A DNA stretch of 64,000 nucleotides from UBA4738 sp002413305. GTDB lineage: Bacteria > Actinomycetota > UBA4738. Shown here piece by piece: positions 1 to 8,867 of the stretch (position 1 is the stretch's first letter; the number at the start of each line of letters is the position of its first letter). A program made the translations under genes and the position numbers. The notes beneath the pieces were generated by a model, which did not search any database, was not told where the DNA came from, and was given only the letters and a program-made list of their open reading frames with translations. The stretch lies in the NCBI GenBank assembly GCA_036847185.1, contig DAIUAM010000012.1, positions 1-64,000 on the forward strand, in the 5' to 3' direction.

Positions 1-5
1 CCGCT

Positions 6-23
6 CTACAGCATGTGCTGTAG
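6..23. promoter_or_regulatory. Perfect 18-bp palindrome, candidate operator
   Basis: The sequence CTACAGCA-TG-TGCTGTAG is a perfect inverted repeat: 8-bp arms around a 2-bp centre. It lies about 58 bp upstream of the TTG start of the histidine kinase gene at 81. The symmetry and spacing suit a dimeric regulator. A transcription terminator is less likely because no T-run follows on either side. The regulator is unknown, and the upstream gene lies outside the window. Confidence 0.5.
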
Positions 24-80
24 GCTACGAACTCGGGCAGACGGCCGATTGCCTGTCACTCGATCGACGCCGAGGATTCC

Positions 81-1931
81 TTGGACGGCACTAAGTTCCG
101 ATCTCCGGGTGGACTCATGGGAAATGGGATAAGAGAGGGCTCAAGAGACAGGCCCGCCTTGGCGTTCATGCTGTTGGTCGTCGCTTCCGTAATCGGCGGC
201 CTCGCCTTGGAGATCTCTCGCCGGCCGCTTGTCTTCCTTCATCCACGGCCAAGGGAGAATTTGGCCAGCCTCCTTCTTTGGACGATCACTGTCGCCGTGG
301 TCGAGTTGCTTCCAGTCCCTGTGAGCAAAGATCTCCGACTGAGCCTGAGCTACCCGATCCTCCTCGGGGTCGCGATTCTTTATAGGGATCCCTGGATCGT
401 CGCACTGGTCACCTTTGTCGGCAGCTCTGACCCCAGGGAGGTCGCGAGAACCATTCCGATCCTTACGGCCCTCTTCAACCGATCACAGCTGGCTATCTCA
501 TTGTTCATCGGGACGCTAACCCTCAGTGCCGTGGCGGATTCTCGAGCATCTGTTTATGTCGTGACAGGCGCGCTGGCATTGGCCACCGCATCCTCCTACT
601 TGGCGAACGTTGCTTTGGTCGCGACGTTCATCCGAGTCGTGAGAAAGCGTCCGGTTCGGGAGGTCTTGTCGGAGTTGCGGGTCGGGGCCGTCAACGAGTT
701 CTTGTTGAACTACCTAGGTCTCGGATTCGTTGGTCTTGTCATCGCGAGGCTCTACGACGCTGTCGGATTACTCTCCGTCGCGGCCTTCATATTTCCGCTG
801 ATCTTCGCCCGGCAGATGTTCTTCCGGAACCTCGCCCTGGAGGAGGCGGGGAAGGAGCTCAAGGACCGCGAACAGGTTCTGCGGGCGCTTTCGAACCGGA
901 TGGCAGAGGAGCGACAGGACGAGCGGATGCAGATCGCCGGCTACCTCCACGACGATCTCGCCCAACAGCTCTTCCGCCTCACCCTTCAGGTCGAGATGGC
1001 CAAGAAACGGCTCCAGCTGGGAGAGGTCGATGCGGTCACCCGGGACCTGGACGGTATCCTCCAGACCAAGCAACAGACCTCCGACATGGTCCGTGCCCTC
1101 ATCCGGGACCTGCATCGATCGCCCATCGGCCGCAGGGGTCTGGCCGAAGCGATCCAGAGCTTCGCGGATGACATGAGCCGGGGTGGACCCACGCGCATCA
1201 GCGCCGACGTGGTCGAGGTTGCGCTTCCCCCGCCGATCCAGCTCCTCATCTACCAGATCGCCCGCGAGGCAGCCACGAACTCGCTCAAGTACGCCGAGGC
1301 CGGGAACATCTGGATCTCGCTGCATGAGGCCGACGATGGGGTCCGGCTCTCCATCAAGGACGACGGCAACGGTTTCGACACTTCGGCCCCGCAGCCCGAA
1401 GGGCACTTAGGCTCGGTCATGATGCGGGAGCGAGCGCTCGTCGCCGGTGGAACCTTCACGAGGGAGAGCGCACCGGGCCACGGTTCCGCCATCACTGCCA
1501 CGTTCCCCAGGGTGTGGGTCGAAGAGGCCACACAGGCCTCCGCCGAGAACGGCAACCCGATGGAGGAGCACCCCACGCCGCAGCCTCCCACCGGTTCCAC
1601 CACCGGCCCCCTCCGGCCTGGCGTCACGCATCGACTCCTTCGCCGACGCCGACCGCGAGCGGACCATCCCGAGCTTCGGGGTGACGCCAGGCCTGCGAGC
1701 GAGAGCGAGGCCGAAGCGGAGACCCGGGGGGGGAGAGTCGGCACGAGCCCCCATTCGCCGTCGGCCACGCCGGACACGATGGCTCCCTTTCACGCGGAGG
1801 GTTCGGCGGAAGCTACGGATGGCCCCGAGCCGACCGGTCCGGCCATCCTTCCTCGCCCGCTTCGGTGGGATGAGGTGGAGGACCGCTCGGCTGAGCGGCA
1901 TCCGAAGGACCGCCCTGCCGTCTCGGCCTAG
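81..1931 (+). CDS. Membrane sensor histidine kinase, NarL/HisKA_3 type
   Basis: This is a two-component sensor kinase of the NarL/DesK class. Residues 25-245 hold about seven hydrophobic segments and form a membrane sensor without a large external domain. Residues 250-285 look like a coiled coil. The HisKA_3 box, with phospho-acceptor His290 in LHDDLAQ, spans about 275-345. The HATPase domain spans 385-478, with the N-box around Asn400 and the G1 box DDGNGF at 427-432. After residue 480 there is a Pro/Arg/Glu-rich tail of about 130 residues that the family does not need. The TTG start at 81 has GAGG five bases upstream; an ATG at 117 is an alternative. No LuxR-type response regulator is adjacent, so the kinase is an orphan here. 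Its 3' end overlaps the convergent gene by 119 bp. Confidence 0.85.
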   Translation: MDGTKFRSPGGLMGNGIREGSRDRPALAFMLLVVASVIGGLALEISRRPLVFLHPRPRENLASLLLWTITVAVVELLPVPVSKDLRLSLSYPILLGVAILYRDPWIVALVTFVGSSDPREVARTIPILTALFNRSQLAISLFIGTLTLSAVADSRASVYVVTGALALATASSYLANVALVATFIRVVRKRPVREVLSELRVGAVNEFLLNYLGLGFVGLVIARLYDAVGLLSVAAFIFPLIFARQMFFRNLALEEAGKELKDREQVLRALSNRMAEERQDERMQIAGYLHDDLAQQLFRLTLQVEMAKKRLQLGEVDAVTRDLDGILQTKQQTSDMVRALIRDLHRSPIGRRGLAEAIQSFADDMSRGGPTRISADVVEVALPPPIQLLIYQIAREAATNSLKYAEAGNIWISLHEADDGVRLSIKDDGNGFDTSAPQPEGHLGSVMMRERALVAGGTFTRESAPGHGSAITATFPRVWVEEATQASAENGNPMEEHPTPQPPTGSTTGPLRPGVTHRLLRRRRPRADHPELRGDARPASESEAEAETRGGRVGTSPHSPSATPDTMAPFHAEGSAEATDGPEPTGPAILPRPLRWDEVEDRSAERHPKDRPAVSA

Positions 1932-2625
1932 CGTGCTTGCCGGCGGGGCCTCGAGTCGCCGCCGCGACCACCCAGGCCATCCCGACCATCGAGACTAGGT
2001 CGCCCGGACTGAACACGTTTCGCACTGGTCCCCCGATGCCGATGACGTCCGTGAGCGGGATCAGCTTGTCGCCCGGCCGCTGGAGATGGTGCTTCCCCCC
2101 ACCGTGCTCCTCGAGCCGCCGGACGCCTTGCGCGACGTGCACACCCTCCACCGCACGGATGGCGCCGGGGCTGACCGGCATCCCCCCGTTGACGCCGATG
2201 GCGACCGCGTTCAGCACCAGACCGAGCCCCAGCAACGCGAACCCGCCGAACCGGATGTTCGCAGCGACGAACGCCAGCAGGACAGCGTACGAAGCCACGA
2301 GGACGACCACGCCCAGCCGGTGCCCGCCGGTGCTCGACGAGGGGATCGGGATCAGCTGCATAACCAGCCCCAGCAGGGCCAGGCCCCACCACCGGAAATG
2401 GGTCTCGGACAGCACGGTGAAACTGCCACCCGCCAAGAGGCCGGCGGCCAGACCGAGGATCAGCGCACCGATGATCACCAGCACGGCACCAGGGTACGCG
2501 CTGAGGTTCGGCGGAACGCCCACCTCGCCCGAGGAGCCGCGAAAGTGCGAGACGGCCCCGGAGGGCCCGTCTCGCGATCGAGATCCGCTCGCCTGGTTCC
2601 CGAAGCCGTCCTGTCCCCGCTCCAA
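1813..2625 (-). CDS. DUF5317 family membrane protein
   Basis: The middle of this protein (residues 48-225) has four or five hydrophobic helices. It shows the pattern I associate with DUF5317: a glycine-rich first helix, an NGGMPVSP motif near 155-165, and a late PLTDVIGIGG / FSPGDL segment. The function of the family is not known. The first 45 residues and the last 45 are low-complexity and arginine/proline rich. The true start may therefore be a GTG near 2484, just before the first helix, and the tail overlaps the convergent kinase gene. The gene is divergent from cphB, with only 24 bp between them if the first ATG is used. Family call is moderately sure; the ends are uncertain. Confidence 0.65.
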   Translation of the reverse strand: MERGQDGFGNQASGSRSRDGPSGAVSHFRGSSGEVGVPPNLSAYPGAVLVIIGALILGLAAGLLAGGSFTVLSETHFRWWGLALLGLVMQLIPIPSSSTGGHRLGVVVLVASYAVLLAFVAANIRFGGFALLGLGLVLNAVAIGVNGGMPVSPGAIRAVEGVHVAQGVRRLEEHGGGKHHLQRPGDKLIPLTDVIGIGGPVRNVFSPGDLVSMVGMAWVVAAATRGPAGKHARPRRQGGPSDAAQPSGPPPHPTEAGEEGWPDRSARGHP

Positions 2626-2649
2626 CCCAGTCGGTAGACTGGCCTGCGG

Positions 2650-3651
2650 ATGGGCGCTGCGCCGTCAGGACACCCCGATCATCCGGCCGATCAGTTGCGG
2701 CCTGGTCCCGTCATGGTTATCGGGGGCGCAGAAGACAAGCTCCGCGACCGCGTCATCCTGAACCGGTTCGTGAAGACGGCCGGCGGTCAGGACGGGCACA
2801 TCGTGGTGGTCAGCACCGCTTCCAGCCTGGGAGAGGAGGCCACCGGCCTGTACCGGGAGCTGTTCACCGCACTCGGCGCCGGCGAGGTCTCGGGGATCCG
2901 CCCGCTGACCAGGGCGGAGGCACAGAACTCCGAGCTCGCGGCCGTCCTGAAGGGGGCTACCGGGATCTTCCTGACCGGTGGCAACCAGCTCCGGCTCTCA
3001 TCAGTGGTGGGCGGGACGAAGCTCGGCGACGCGATCCTCCGGGAGCATCAACGCGGCGCGGTGGTGGCCGGAACGTCGGCCGGGGCCAGCGCGGTCAGCA
3101 CCCACATGATGGCGTTCGGCGCATCCGGCGCGACGCCGAAACACCGCATGGCGCAGGTTTCGGCCGGTCTCGGACTGCTCCGGAACGTGGTCATCGACCA
3201 GCATTTCGAACAGCGCACCCGGCTGGGACGGTTGCTGGCTGTGGTCGCACAGTCGCCGGGCCTGGTCGGGATCGGGCTGGACGAGGATACCGCTGCCATC
3301 GTCTACCCGGACCAGACGTTCGAGGTCATCGGTCGAGGCGCGGTGACGGTGGTGGACGGTTCGCACATCGTCACCGACGCCTTCCAGATCAAGGCCCACC
3401 GCCCGATGATGGTCTCGGGCGCCATCCTCCACTCGCTCCCGGCCGGGTACCGGTTCGACCTGTCGTCGCGCACGCTGCTCCCGCCGGCGTTCGACACCAC
3501 GCCGAAGGCCATGCACGTGCCCGAATCGCAGCGGCGTCGGCTCCGGCGGCTGTCCCAGGAGATCGCGGCGGAGGGCGCGAACAGCTTCGTGCTCGACCGG
3601 CGACAGGCCCGCGCGCGGCGGGCGCGGACGGAACGCGAGGCGTCGGAGTGA
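2650..3651 (+). CDS. cphB: Cyanophycinase (peptidase family S51)
   Basis: Cyanophycinase hydrolyses the storage polymer cyanophycin (multi-L-arginyl-poly-L-aspartate) to beta-Asp-Arg dipeptides in the cytoplasm. The nucleophile Ser143 sits in the GTSAGAS motif (141-147). The conserved GGN of the substrate site is at about 110-112 (FLTGGNQ), and His185 in the DQHF motif matches the catalytic or substrate histidine. The length (333 aa) is slightly above the usual 270-300 because of N- and C-terminal tails. An internal ATG at 2713 is a plausible alternative start. The gene overlaps cphA by 4 bp, so synthesis and breakdown enzymes are translationally coupled. Confidence 0.93.
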   Translation: MGAAPSGHPDHPADQLRPGPVMVIGGAEDKLRDRVILNRFVKTAGGQDGHIVVVSTASSLGEEATGLYRELFTALGAGEVSGIRPLTRAEAQNSELAAVLKGATGIFLTGGNQLRLSSVVGGTKLGDAILREHQRGAVVAGTSAGASAVSTHMMAFGASGATPKHRMAQVSAGLGLLRNVVIDQHFEQRTRLGRLLAVVAQSPGLVGIGLDEDTAAIVYPDQTFEVIGRGAVTVVDGSHIVTDAFQIKAHRPMMVSGAILHSLPAGYRFDLSSRTLLPPAFDTTPKAMHVPESQRRRLRRLSQEIAAEGANSFVLDRRQARARRARTEREASE

Positions 3652-6509
3652 GCGACGAGGAGACCGTTTCGCGCACCCGAACGCGGTCGGAGCGCCAGCG
3701 CGCCAAGCGGGAGATGGCGGCGGAGAAGCCACCCGCCGGACCCGACCTCAGGATCGTCCAGACCCAGGTCCTCCGTGGCCCGAACTTCTGGTCGTACGAG
3801 CCGGCCATCCGGCTGCTGGTGGACCTGGGCTCCCTCGAGCACTGGCCGACGAACACGTTGCCCGGGTTCAACGAGCAGCTCGTCGAGTTGCTGCCCGGCC
3901 TGGCCGAACACTCCTGCTCACTCGGTCGCCCCGGCGGGTTCCTGGAGCGCCTGGCGGACGGGACGTGGGTCGGACACGTCGCGGAGCACATCGCGCTCGA
4001 GCTGCAACGGGAGACCGGCATCCACATCCCGCGCGGGAAGACCCGCAGCGCCGGCGACCCCGGCACCTACAACATCATCTACGGCTACGGCGAGGAGTCC
4101 GTAGGCCTGGCCGCCGGCGAGCTGGCCGTCCGTCTGGTCAACCATCTCGTCCGGCCGGAGACCGACTTCGACTTCGAACACGAGGTCGAGAACCTGATCC
4201 GTCTGGCCGAGCGCCGGGCGTTCGGGCCGTCCACCCAGGCCCTGATCGACGAGGCGATGAGCCGGGACATCCCGTGGATCCGGCTGAACGAGGCCTCGCT
4301 GGTCCAGCTCGGGCAAGGGATGTACCAGCAGCGCATCCGGGCGACGATGACGTCGAAGACTGGCGCGCTCGCGGTCGACATCGCCGGCGACAAGAAACTC
4401 ACTACGCAACTCATGGCCTCCGCCGGGTTGCCCGTTCCCCGTAGCGAGATTGTTCAAAGCGAGGACGAGGCGGCCGCCGCGGCCCGCCGCATCGGCTACC
4501 CGGTGGTGACCAAGCCGATCGACGGGAACCACGGCCGCGGGGTGATGCTGGATCTTCGGGACGAACGGGGGTTGCGTTCGGCGTACAAGCGGTCACTGAA
4601 AGAGGCCCGCCGGCCGCTGGTCATGGTGGAGAGCTACGTCACCGGCAACGACTACCGCGTGCTGGTGATCGGCGGGCAGATGGTGGCCGTCGCCCAGCGA
4701 CTCCCGGCGCACGTGATCGGCGACGGAGAGCACACCGTTCGACAGCTCGTCGAGATCACCAACGCCGACCCCCGGCGCGGCATCGGCCACGAGAAGGTCC
4801 TGACCCGGATCAAGATCGACGAGGAGGCCGAGCGCCTGTTGAAGAAGCAGGGGTTCGGCCTCGACGACGTGCCGCCGGCGGAGGCCTTCGTGAAGCTGGC
4901 CTCCACGGGCAACATGTCGACCGGTGGCATCTCCATCGATCGGACGTGGGAGGCGCACGAGGACAACGTCGAGATCGCCGAGGAGGCCGCCCGCGTGGTC
5001 GGATTGGACGTGGCCGGCATCGACTTCCTGACGCCGGACATCTCCCAGCCCGTCCGGGAGACCGGGGGCGCCATCGTCGAGGTGAACGCGGCGCCAGGTT
5101 TTCGTATGCACACACATCCCACCGAGGGCGAGTCCCAGTACGTGGCCAAGCCGGTCCTGGACCTGCTGTTCCCACCCGGCACGCCGTCGCGCATCCCGAT
5201 CATCGCGGTGACCGGTTCGAATGGGAAGACCACCACCGTCCGGTTGATCGCCCACATCTTCAAAGGGATGGGCAAGAAGGTCGGCATGACCTCGACCGAC
5301 GGCATCTACCTCGACGAGCGGCTGGTGAAGCGGGCCGACGCCAGCGGGCCGAAGTCCGCCCAGATGGTCCTCCAGAATCCCCGGATCGACTTCGCGGTGT
5401 TCGAGGTCGCCCGCGGCGGCATCCTCCGGGAAGGCCTGGGCTACCAGCGGAACGACGTGGCCGTGGTGACGAACGTGACCGGCGATCACCTCGGGCTGAA
5501 GGACGTGCATTCGGTCGAACAGCTCGCCGCGGTGAAGCGGGTGGTCGTGGAGGCGGTCCCGCGCACGGGGTACGCGGTCCTGAACGCCGACGACCCACTG
5601 GTGGCCGACATGCGCAAGCATTGCAGCGGATCGGTCGTCCTTTTCACGATGCAGGAGAAGAACGAGCTGGTCGAGCGCTGGGTCCGCCGCGGGAGGAAGG
5701 CGGTCTCGCTCCAATCCGGTCCGCGCGGCGAGATGATGGTGATCAGAGAGGGCCGCAGGATCATGCCGATCGGGTGGGTCCACCAGCTTCCGGTCACGTT
5801 CGAAGGGCGAGCCCGGATGATGGTGGCGAACGCCCTCGCCGCTGCCGCCGCCGCCCACGCCGCCGGCGCCCACATCCACGACATCCGCCAGGGATTGCGT
5901 TCATTCAGCACGTCGATCTACCAGGCGCCCGGCCGGCTGAACCTGTTCGAGCTGAACGGCGTACGGGTCCTCATCGACTATGCGCACAACGCCGCGGGCC
6001 TGGAGACCGTCGGGGACTTCGTGGAGCGGATGACGTCCTCGGCACCGGTGGGGGGAGCGCCGGGAGTGCCCTCCTGGCAGGCGAACCTCCGCGTCGCGGT
6101 GGTGGCCACGCCGGGCGACCGTCGGGACGAAGACATGCGCGAGCTGGGCAAGGTCGCCGGGCGGCACTTCGACGAGATCATCATCCGTGAGGACAAGAAC
6201 ACCCGCGGGCGCAAGCTGGGCGAGACCGCCGCGCACATCATGGAAGGCGTCCAGGAAGCGGTCCGGGGAGGAGCGCGGGTGGGCAACGTGGAGATCGTGC
6301 TGGATGAGATGGACGCCACCCGCCGCGCTCTCGACCGGAGCCGGGCAGGCGATCTCGTCGTCCTGTGCGTCGACTACGCCACCGAGGTGTGGAAGGAGCT
6401 CGAATCCCGGCGCACGCTAGCCCAGCCCTTGGTGCTGGCCGCTCGCGACGGTGAGGGCCAGATCGAAGGGCTCGGCGGCGACCCAGACCTGGCGGAGTTC
6501 AGCGTCTAG
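3648..6509 (+). CDS. cphA: Cyanophycin synthetase
   Basis: CphA adds Asp to the polymer backbone and Arg to its side chains, using ATP for both steps. A family-typical N domain starts near residue 34 (VLRGPNFWSY). The ATP-grasp domain covers about 220-490 (TKPIDGNHGRGV region). The Mur-ligase-like domain begins with the P-loop GSNGKTTT near 522-529 and runs to about 915. All three modules look intact, and the length (953 aa) is a little above the usual 870-900. The first 33 residues are a charged extension before the conserved start. The GTG start overlaps the cphB stop (GTGA). The stop codon lies inside a TCTAGC hexamer that was duplicated by insertion of the IS481-type element, so the coding sequence itself was left intact. 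Confidence 0.95.
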   Translation: MSDEETVSRTRTRSERQRAKREMAAEKPPAGPDLRIVQTQVLRGPNFWSYEPAIRLLVDLGSLEHWPTNTLPGFNEQLVELLPGLAEHSCSLGRPGGFLERLADGTWVGHVAEHIALELQRETGIHIPRGKTRSAGDPGTYNIIYGYGEESVGLAAGELAVRLVNHLVRPETDFDFEHEVENLIRLAERRAFGPSTQALIDEAMSRDIPWIRLNEASLVQLGQGMYQQRIRATMTSKTGALAVDIAGDKKLTTQLMASAGLPVPRSEIVQSEDEAAAAARRIGYPVVTKPIDGNHGRGVMLDLRDERGLRSAYKRSLKEARRPLVMVESYVTGNDYRVLVIGGQMVAVAQRLPAHVIGDGEHTVRQLVEITNADPRRGIGHEKVLTRIKIDEEAERLLKKQGFGLDDVPPAEAFVKLASTGNMSTGGISIDRTWEAHEDNVEIAEEAARVVGLDVAGIDFLTPDISQPVRETGGAIVEVNAAPGFRMHTHPTEGESQYVAKPVLDLLFPPGTPSRIPIIAVTGSNGKTTTVRLIAHIFKGMGKKVGMTSTDGIYLDERLVKRADASGPKSAQMVLQNPRIDFAVFEVARGGILREGLGYQRNDVAVVTNVTGDHLGLKDVHSVEQLAAVKRVVVEAVPRTGYAVLNADDPLVADMRKHCSGSVVLFTMQEKNELVERWVRRGRKAVSLQSGPRGEMMVIREGRRIMPIGWVHQLPVTFEGRARMMVANALAAAAAAHAAGAHIHDIRQGLRSFSTSIYQAPGRLNLFELNGVRVLIDYAHNAAGLETVGDFVERMTSSAPVGGAPGVPSWQANLRVAVVATPGDRRDEDMRELGKVAGRHFDEIIIREDKNTRGRKLGETAAHIMEGVQEAVRGGARVGNVEIVLDEMDATRRALDRSRAGDLVVLCVDYATEVWKELESRRTLAQPLVLAARDGEGQIEGLGGDPDLAEFSV

Positions 6510-6510
6510 C

Positions 6511-7104
6511 TCAACCGCCCACAGACATCGTTGACACGTGGGTGGCCCTGCCTTTCGGTTCGTGGTGTCCAAGCCGCGACCGAAGGGAGGGCCTCGTGCA
6601 TCATGGCAGCGCGCGGCTGACCGTTCATGGCCGCCTCACGCTGGGCCGACGGGTCATCGAGGAGGGGTGGACGGTCGCCAGGGCGTCCTGGGCGGCCGGG
6701 GTGTCCCGGCAGACCGGGTCCAAGTGGGTGGGGCGCTACCGCGAGCTGGCGAAGAGGGCCTGGCAACCGCTCGACCAGGCCCACTCGAGCCCTCGACGGG
6801 TCTGCCCATCCTGACCGACAACGGGACGCCCTACCGCCCGGGACCGTTCGCCGCATGCCTGGCGGAACACGGGATCACCTACAAGCGGACCCGGCCCTAC
6901 ACGCTGCGGACCAACGGCAAGGCTGAGGCCATGGTCGGGCACCTCCTCCGGGGCTGGGCGTACCGCCGCCCGTAACGGAGCGCCGCCCACCGAGTGGCCG
7001 CCCTACCGGCCTACCTCATGGGGTACAACTACACCGTCCGCACGGAGGGCTTGATGGCGCCCGACCGATCGACCGGGTCCTCAATGATGTCCGTGGGAGG
7101 TTCA
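6511..7104 (+). mobile_element. Internally deleted IS481-family insertion sequence
   Basis: Both boundaries can be read directly. The hexamer TCTAGC occurs at 6505-6510 and again at 7105-7110. It fits the NCTAGN target and 6-bp duplication known for IS481. Just inside are imperfect terminal inverted repeats, 6511-6535 and 7080-7104, matching at about 20 of 25 positions. The element is only 594 bp, whereas intact members are about 1 kb, so the middle is lost. It sits between cphA and the convergent molybdoenzyme gene and splits no gene: the target hexamer contained the cphA stop codon. Confidence 0.85.
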
Positions 7105-7109
7105 TCTAG
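6596..7109 (+). pseudogene. IS481-family transposase remnant
   Basis: The GTG at 6596 opens the typical IS481 N-terminus: ARLTVHGR, then a helix-turn-helix with GVSRQTGSKW, up to HSSPRR near 6795. The reading frame then jumps to the C-terminal rve part (LTDNGTPYR, RTRPYTLRTNGKAEA), which ends at a stop at 6975. A third frame carries the tail (VAALPAYLMGYNY) to the TAG at 7107-7109, inside the duplicated target. The central catalytic core with the first acidic residue of the DDE triad is missing. One large deletion and at least one further frameshift make it non-functional. Confidence 0.88.
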
Positions 7110-7163
7110 CCGTCCTTCCGAGGAACATCCGGCATCAGGACGGCAGGAACGGCCCCCGGCCGA

Positions 7164-8789
7164 TCAGTGATTGACGTCGACGGAGTCGTACCCGCCAGAG
7201 CCACTCGGGAACGGGTCCGCGATCTGCGGCGACTGCAGGTGACCCCGCCCGTCCGTCGCCCGGACCAGGAGTTCCCGCCGTCCCCGCGCCGACGGGGTCC
7301 ACCGATAGAGCCATCGCCGCCAGGTGTACGGGCCGAGCGCCGTCTCCAGCTGAACGGGCGCCCACGACTTCCCGCCGTCCGTCGAGACCTCGACCTTCGA
7401 GATGCCCCGGTCGCCGGCGAAGGCGATGCCCGCGATGGTCGCCGAGCGGCCGATCTGTGACTCGTCCACGGGGACGTCGATCCGGGAGGACGTCCTCACC
7501 ACGGCTGGCTTCGACCAGCCGCGCTGCTCCCAGAAGCCGGCGTACGGCCGGCTCACGACCCGGATCCCCGTCAGCCACTTCGGGTTCTTCATCCCATAGG
7601 TGCCGATCGACAGGAGCCGGGCAGGGAATCCGTGGCTTCGCGGCAGCACGTGGTCATTCATGCCGATCGCGATCAGGGTGCTCTCGTCCATGGCCTGGTC
7701 GATCGACAGGGAGTCCGAATACCCCCCCGCCGCCTCGAACACGACCTCCGCCGCCCCGGACTCCACGCCAGCCCGGTCGAGGATCTCGGGGAGCGGGATG
7801 CCGATCCACTTCGCTGTCGAGATCAGGTGGCCCGCCACCTTGTTGCTGACGCATTCCAGGGTCTGGTGGCGTTCGACGGCCGGCAGCGCCTTCAGCTGCG
7901 CGTACGTGAGCTGCAGCGGATGATCGACGAGCCCGCCGACCGCCAGGCGCCAAGTGGTGGCGTCGATCGACGGATCGATGATCTCCTCGTCGACCACGTA
8001 GTGCGCCGCGATGGACGTGACCTCCGGCGTCAGACCGGGGATCTGCGCGAAGGCGGCGTCCCCAGGGCTGCGGGGCGGCATCGGCTCCACCATCAGGTGG
8101 GCCAATCGAAGACCCTCGGTTCCGGGGTCCTTGCCCGGCCGGACCAGGCGACCGAGGTTCGCCGCACCCAGCAGCATCCCCAACCCGCCCCACCACGCGG
8201 CCCTGAGGACCATGCGGCGGGAGGGATCGGTGGGCTTCCGGTACCCCACCGCCTGGGACCCGGTCGCAGGCGCCCCCTCGGTGCTGACCCGAAGCCGAAG
8301 GAACACCCTCCCGCCGAGGACGCCGCCCGCGACGAACACGGGAAATGTCGCGGCGGCGAACACCCACCTGCCTACCGACTGGGGCATCGCCACGTAGAGC
8401 GCGAACGACACGACCCACAGCGGCAGGAGGCTCAGCGCCCCTGCGGCATAGGGATGCATCCGCCGCCGGAGCACTGGGATGAGGAGCCCGAGCGCCAGTC
8501 CGGAGGCTAGGAACATGATGCACGTCCCGGCCACCGCGAGCCGCTGCGCCCAGTGGCCAAGGCGGTCGATGAAGAAGCTGTCTACCCCGCCGGAGGTGGT
8601 TCGAACCAGCACCTGGGAGATGGACAGCGGTGGGAACGGCACGGAGGAGACCACCGTGTGGACGACGGCGGCCAGCGCGGCGACCGCAGCCGTGCCGCCC
8701 AGCCCGCCGACCGCCCCGCTCCGCCGCTCCGACGGACCATGGGAGCCCGATGTCCGCTTGCCCGGATGGCGTTTGGACGTGTTCGACAC
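7164..8789 (-). CDS. Membrane-anchored sulfite-oxidase-family molybdopterin oxidoreductase
   Basis: The N-terminal third (residues 30-165) has four or five membrane helices. A twin-arginine pair (RRMVLR, about 191-196) before a short hydrophobic stretch suggests the catalytic part faces outside. The oxidoreductase molybdopterin domain spans about 250-420, with Cys313 in LECVSN as the expected molybdenum ligand. A Mo-co dimerisation domain (about 430-525) follows, with STDGGKSW typical of sulfite oxidases. Substrate is not predictable: sulfite or an organic sulfoxide are possibilities. The GTG start is the only candidate before the first helix. No cytochrome partner gene is adjacent, so the fused membrane part may pass on the electrons (inference). 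Confidence 0.85.
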   Translation of the reverse strand: MSNTSKRHPGKRTSGSHGPSERRSGAVGGLGGTAAVAALAAVVHTVVSSVPFPPLSISQVLVRTTSGGVDSFFIDRLGHWAQRLAVAGTCIMFLASGLALGLLIPVLRRRMHPYAAGALSLLPLWVVSFALYVAMPQSVGRWVFAAATFPVFVAGGVLGGRVFLRLRVSTEGAPATGSQAVGYRKPTDPSRRMVLRAAWWGGLGMLLGAANLGRLVRPGKDPGTEGLRLAHLMVEPMPPRSPGDAAFAQIPGLTPEVTSIAAHYVVDEEIIDPSIDATTWRLAVGGLVDHPLQLTYAQLKALPAVERHQTLECVSNKVAGHLISTAKWIGIPLPEILDRAGVESGAAEVVFEAAGGYSDSLSIDQAMDESTLIAIGMNDHVLPRSHGFPARLLSIGTYGMKNPKWLTGIRVVSRPYAGFWEQRGWSKPAVVRTSSRIDVPVDESQIGRSATIAGIAFAGDRGISKVEVSTDGGKSWAPVQLETALGPYTWRRWLYRWTPSARGRRELLVRATDGRGHLQSPQIADPFPSGSGGYDSVDVNH

Positions 8790-8867
8790 CTTCGGATGCC
8801 ACCTCCCCTTTCAGCAGCGTACGACAGGGGATTCGGTTCCGGGCCGGTGTGAGGCGACCGCTTCGGC

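Noticed and set aside
6538..6975. Open frame of 145 aa on the plus strand
   Set aside because: It is only the C-terminal part of the broken IS481 transposase; its first half is in the wrong frame and is not coding.
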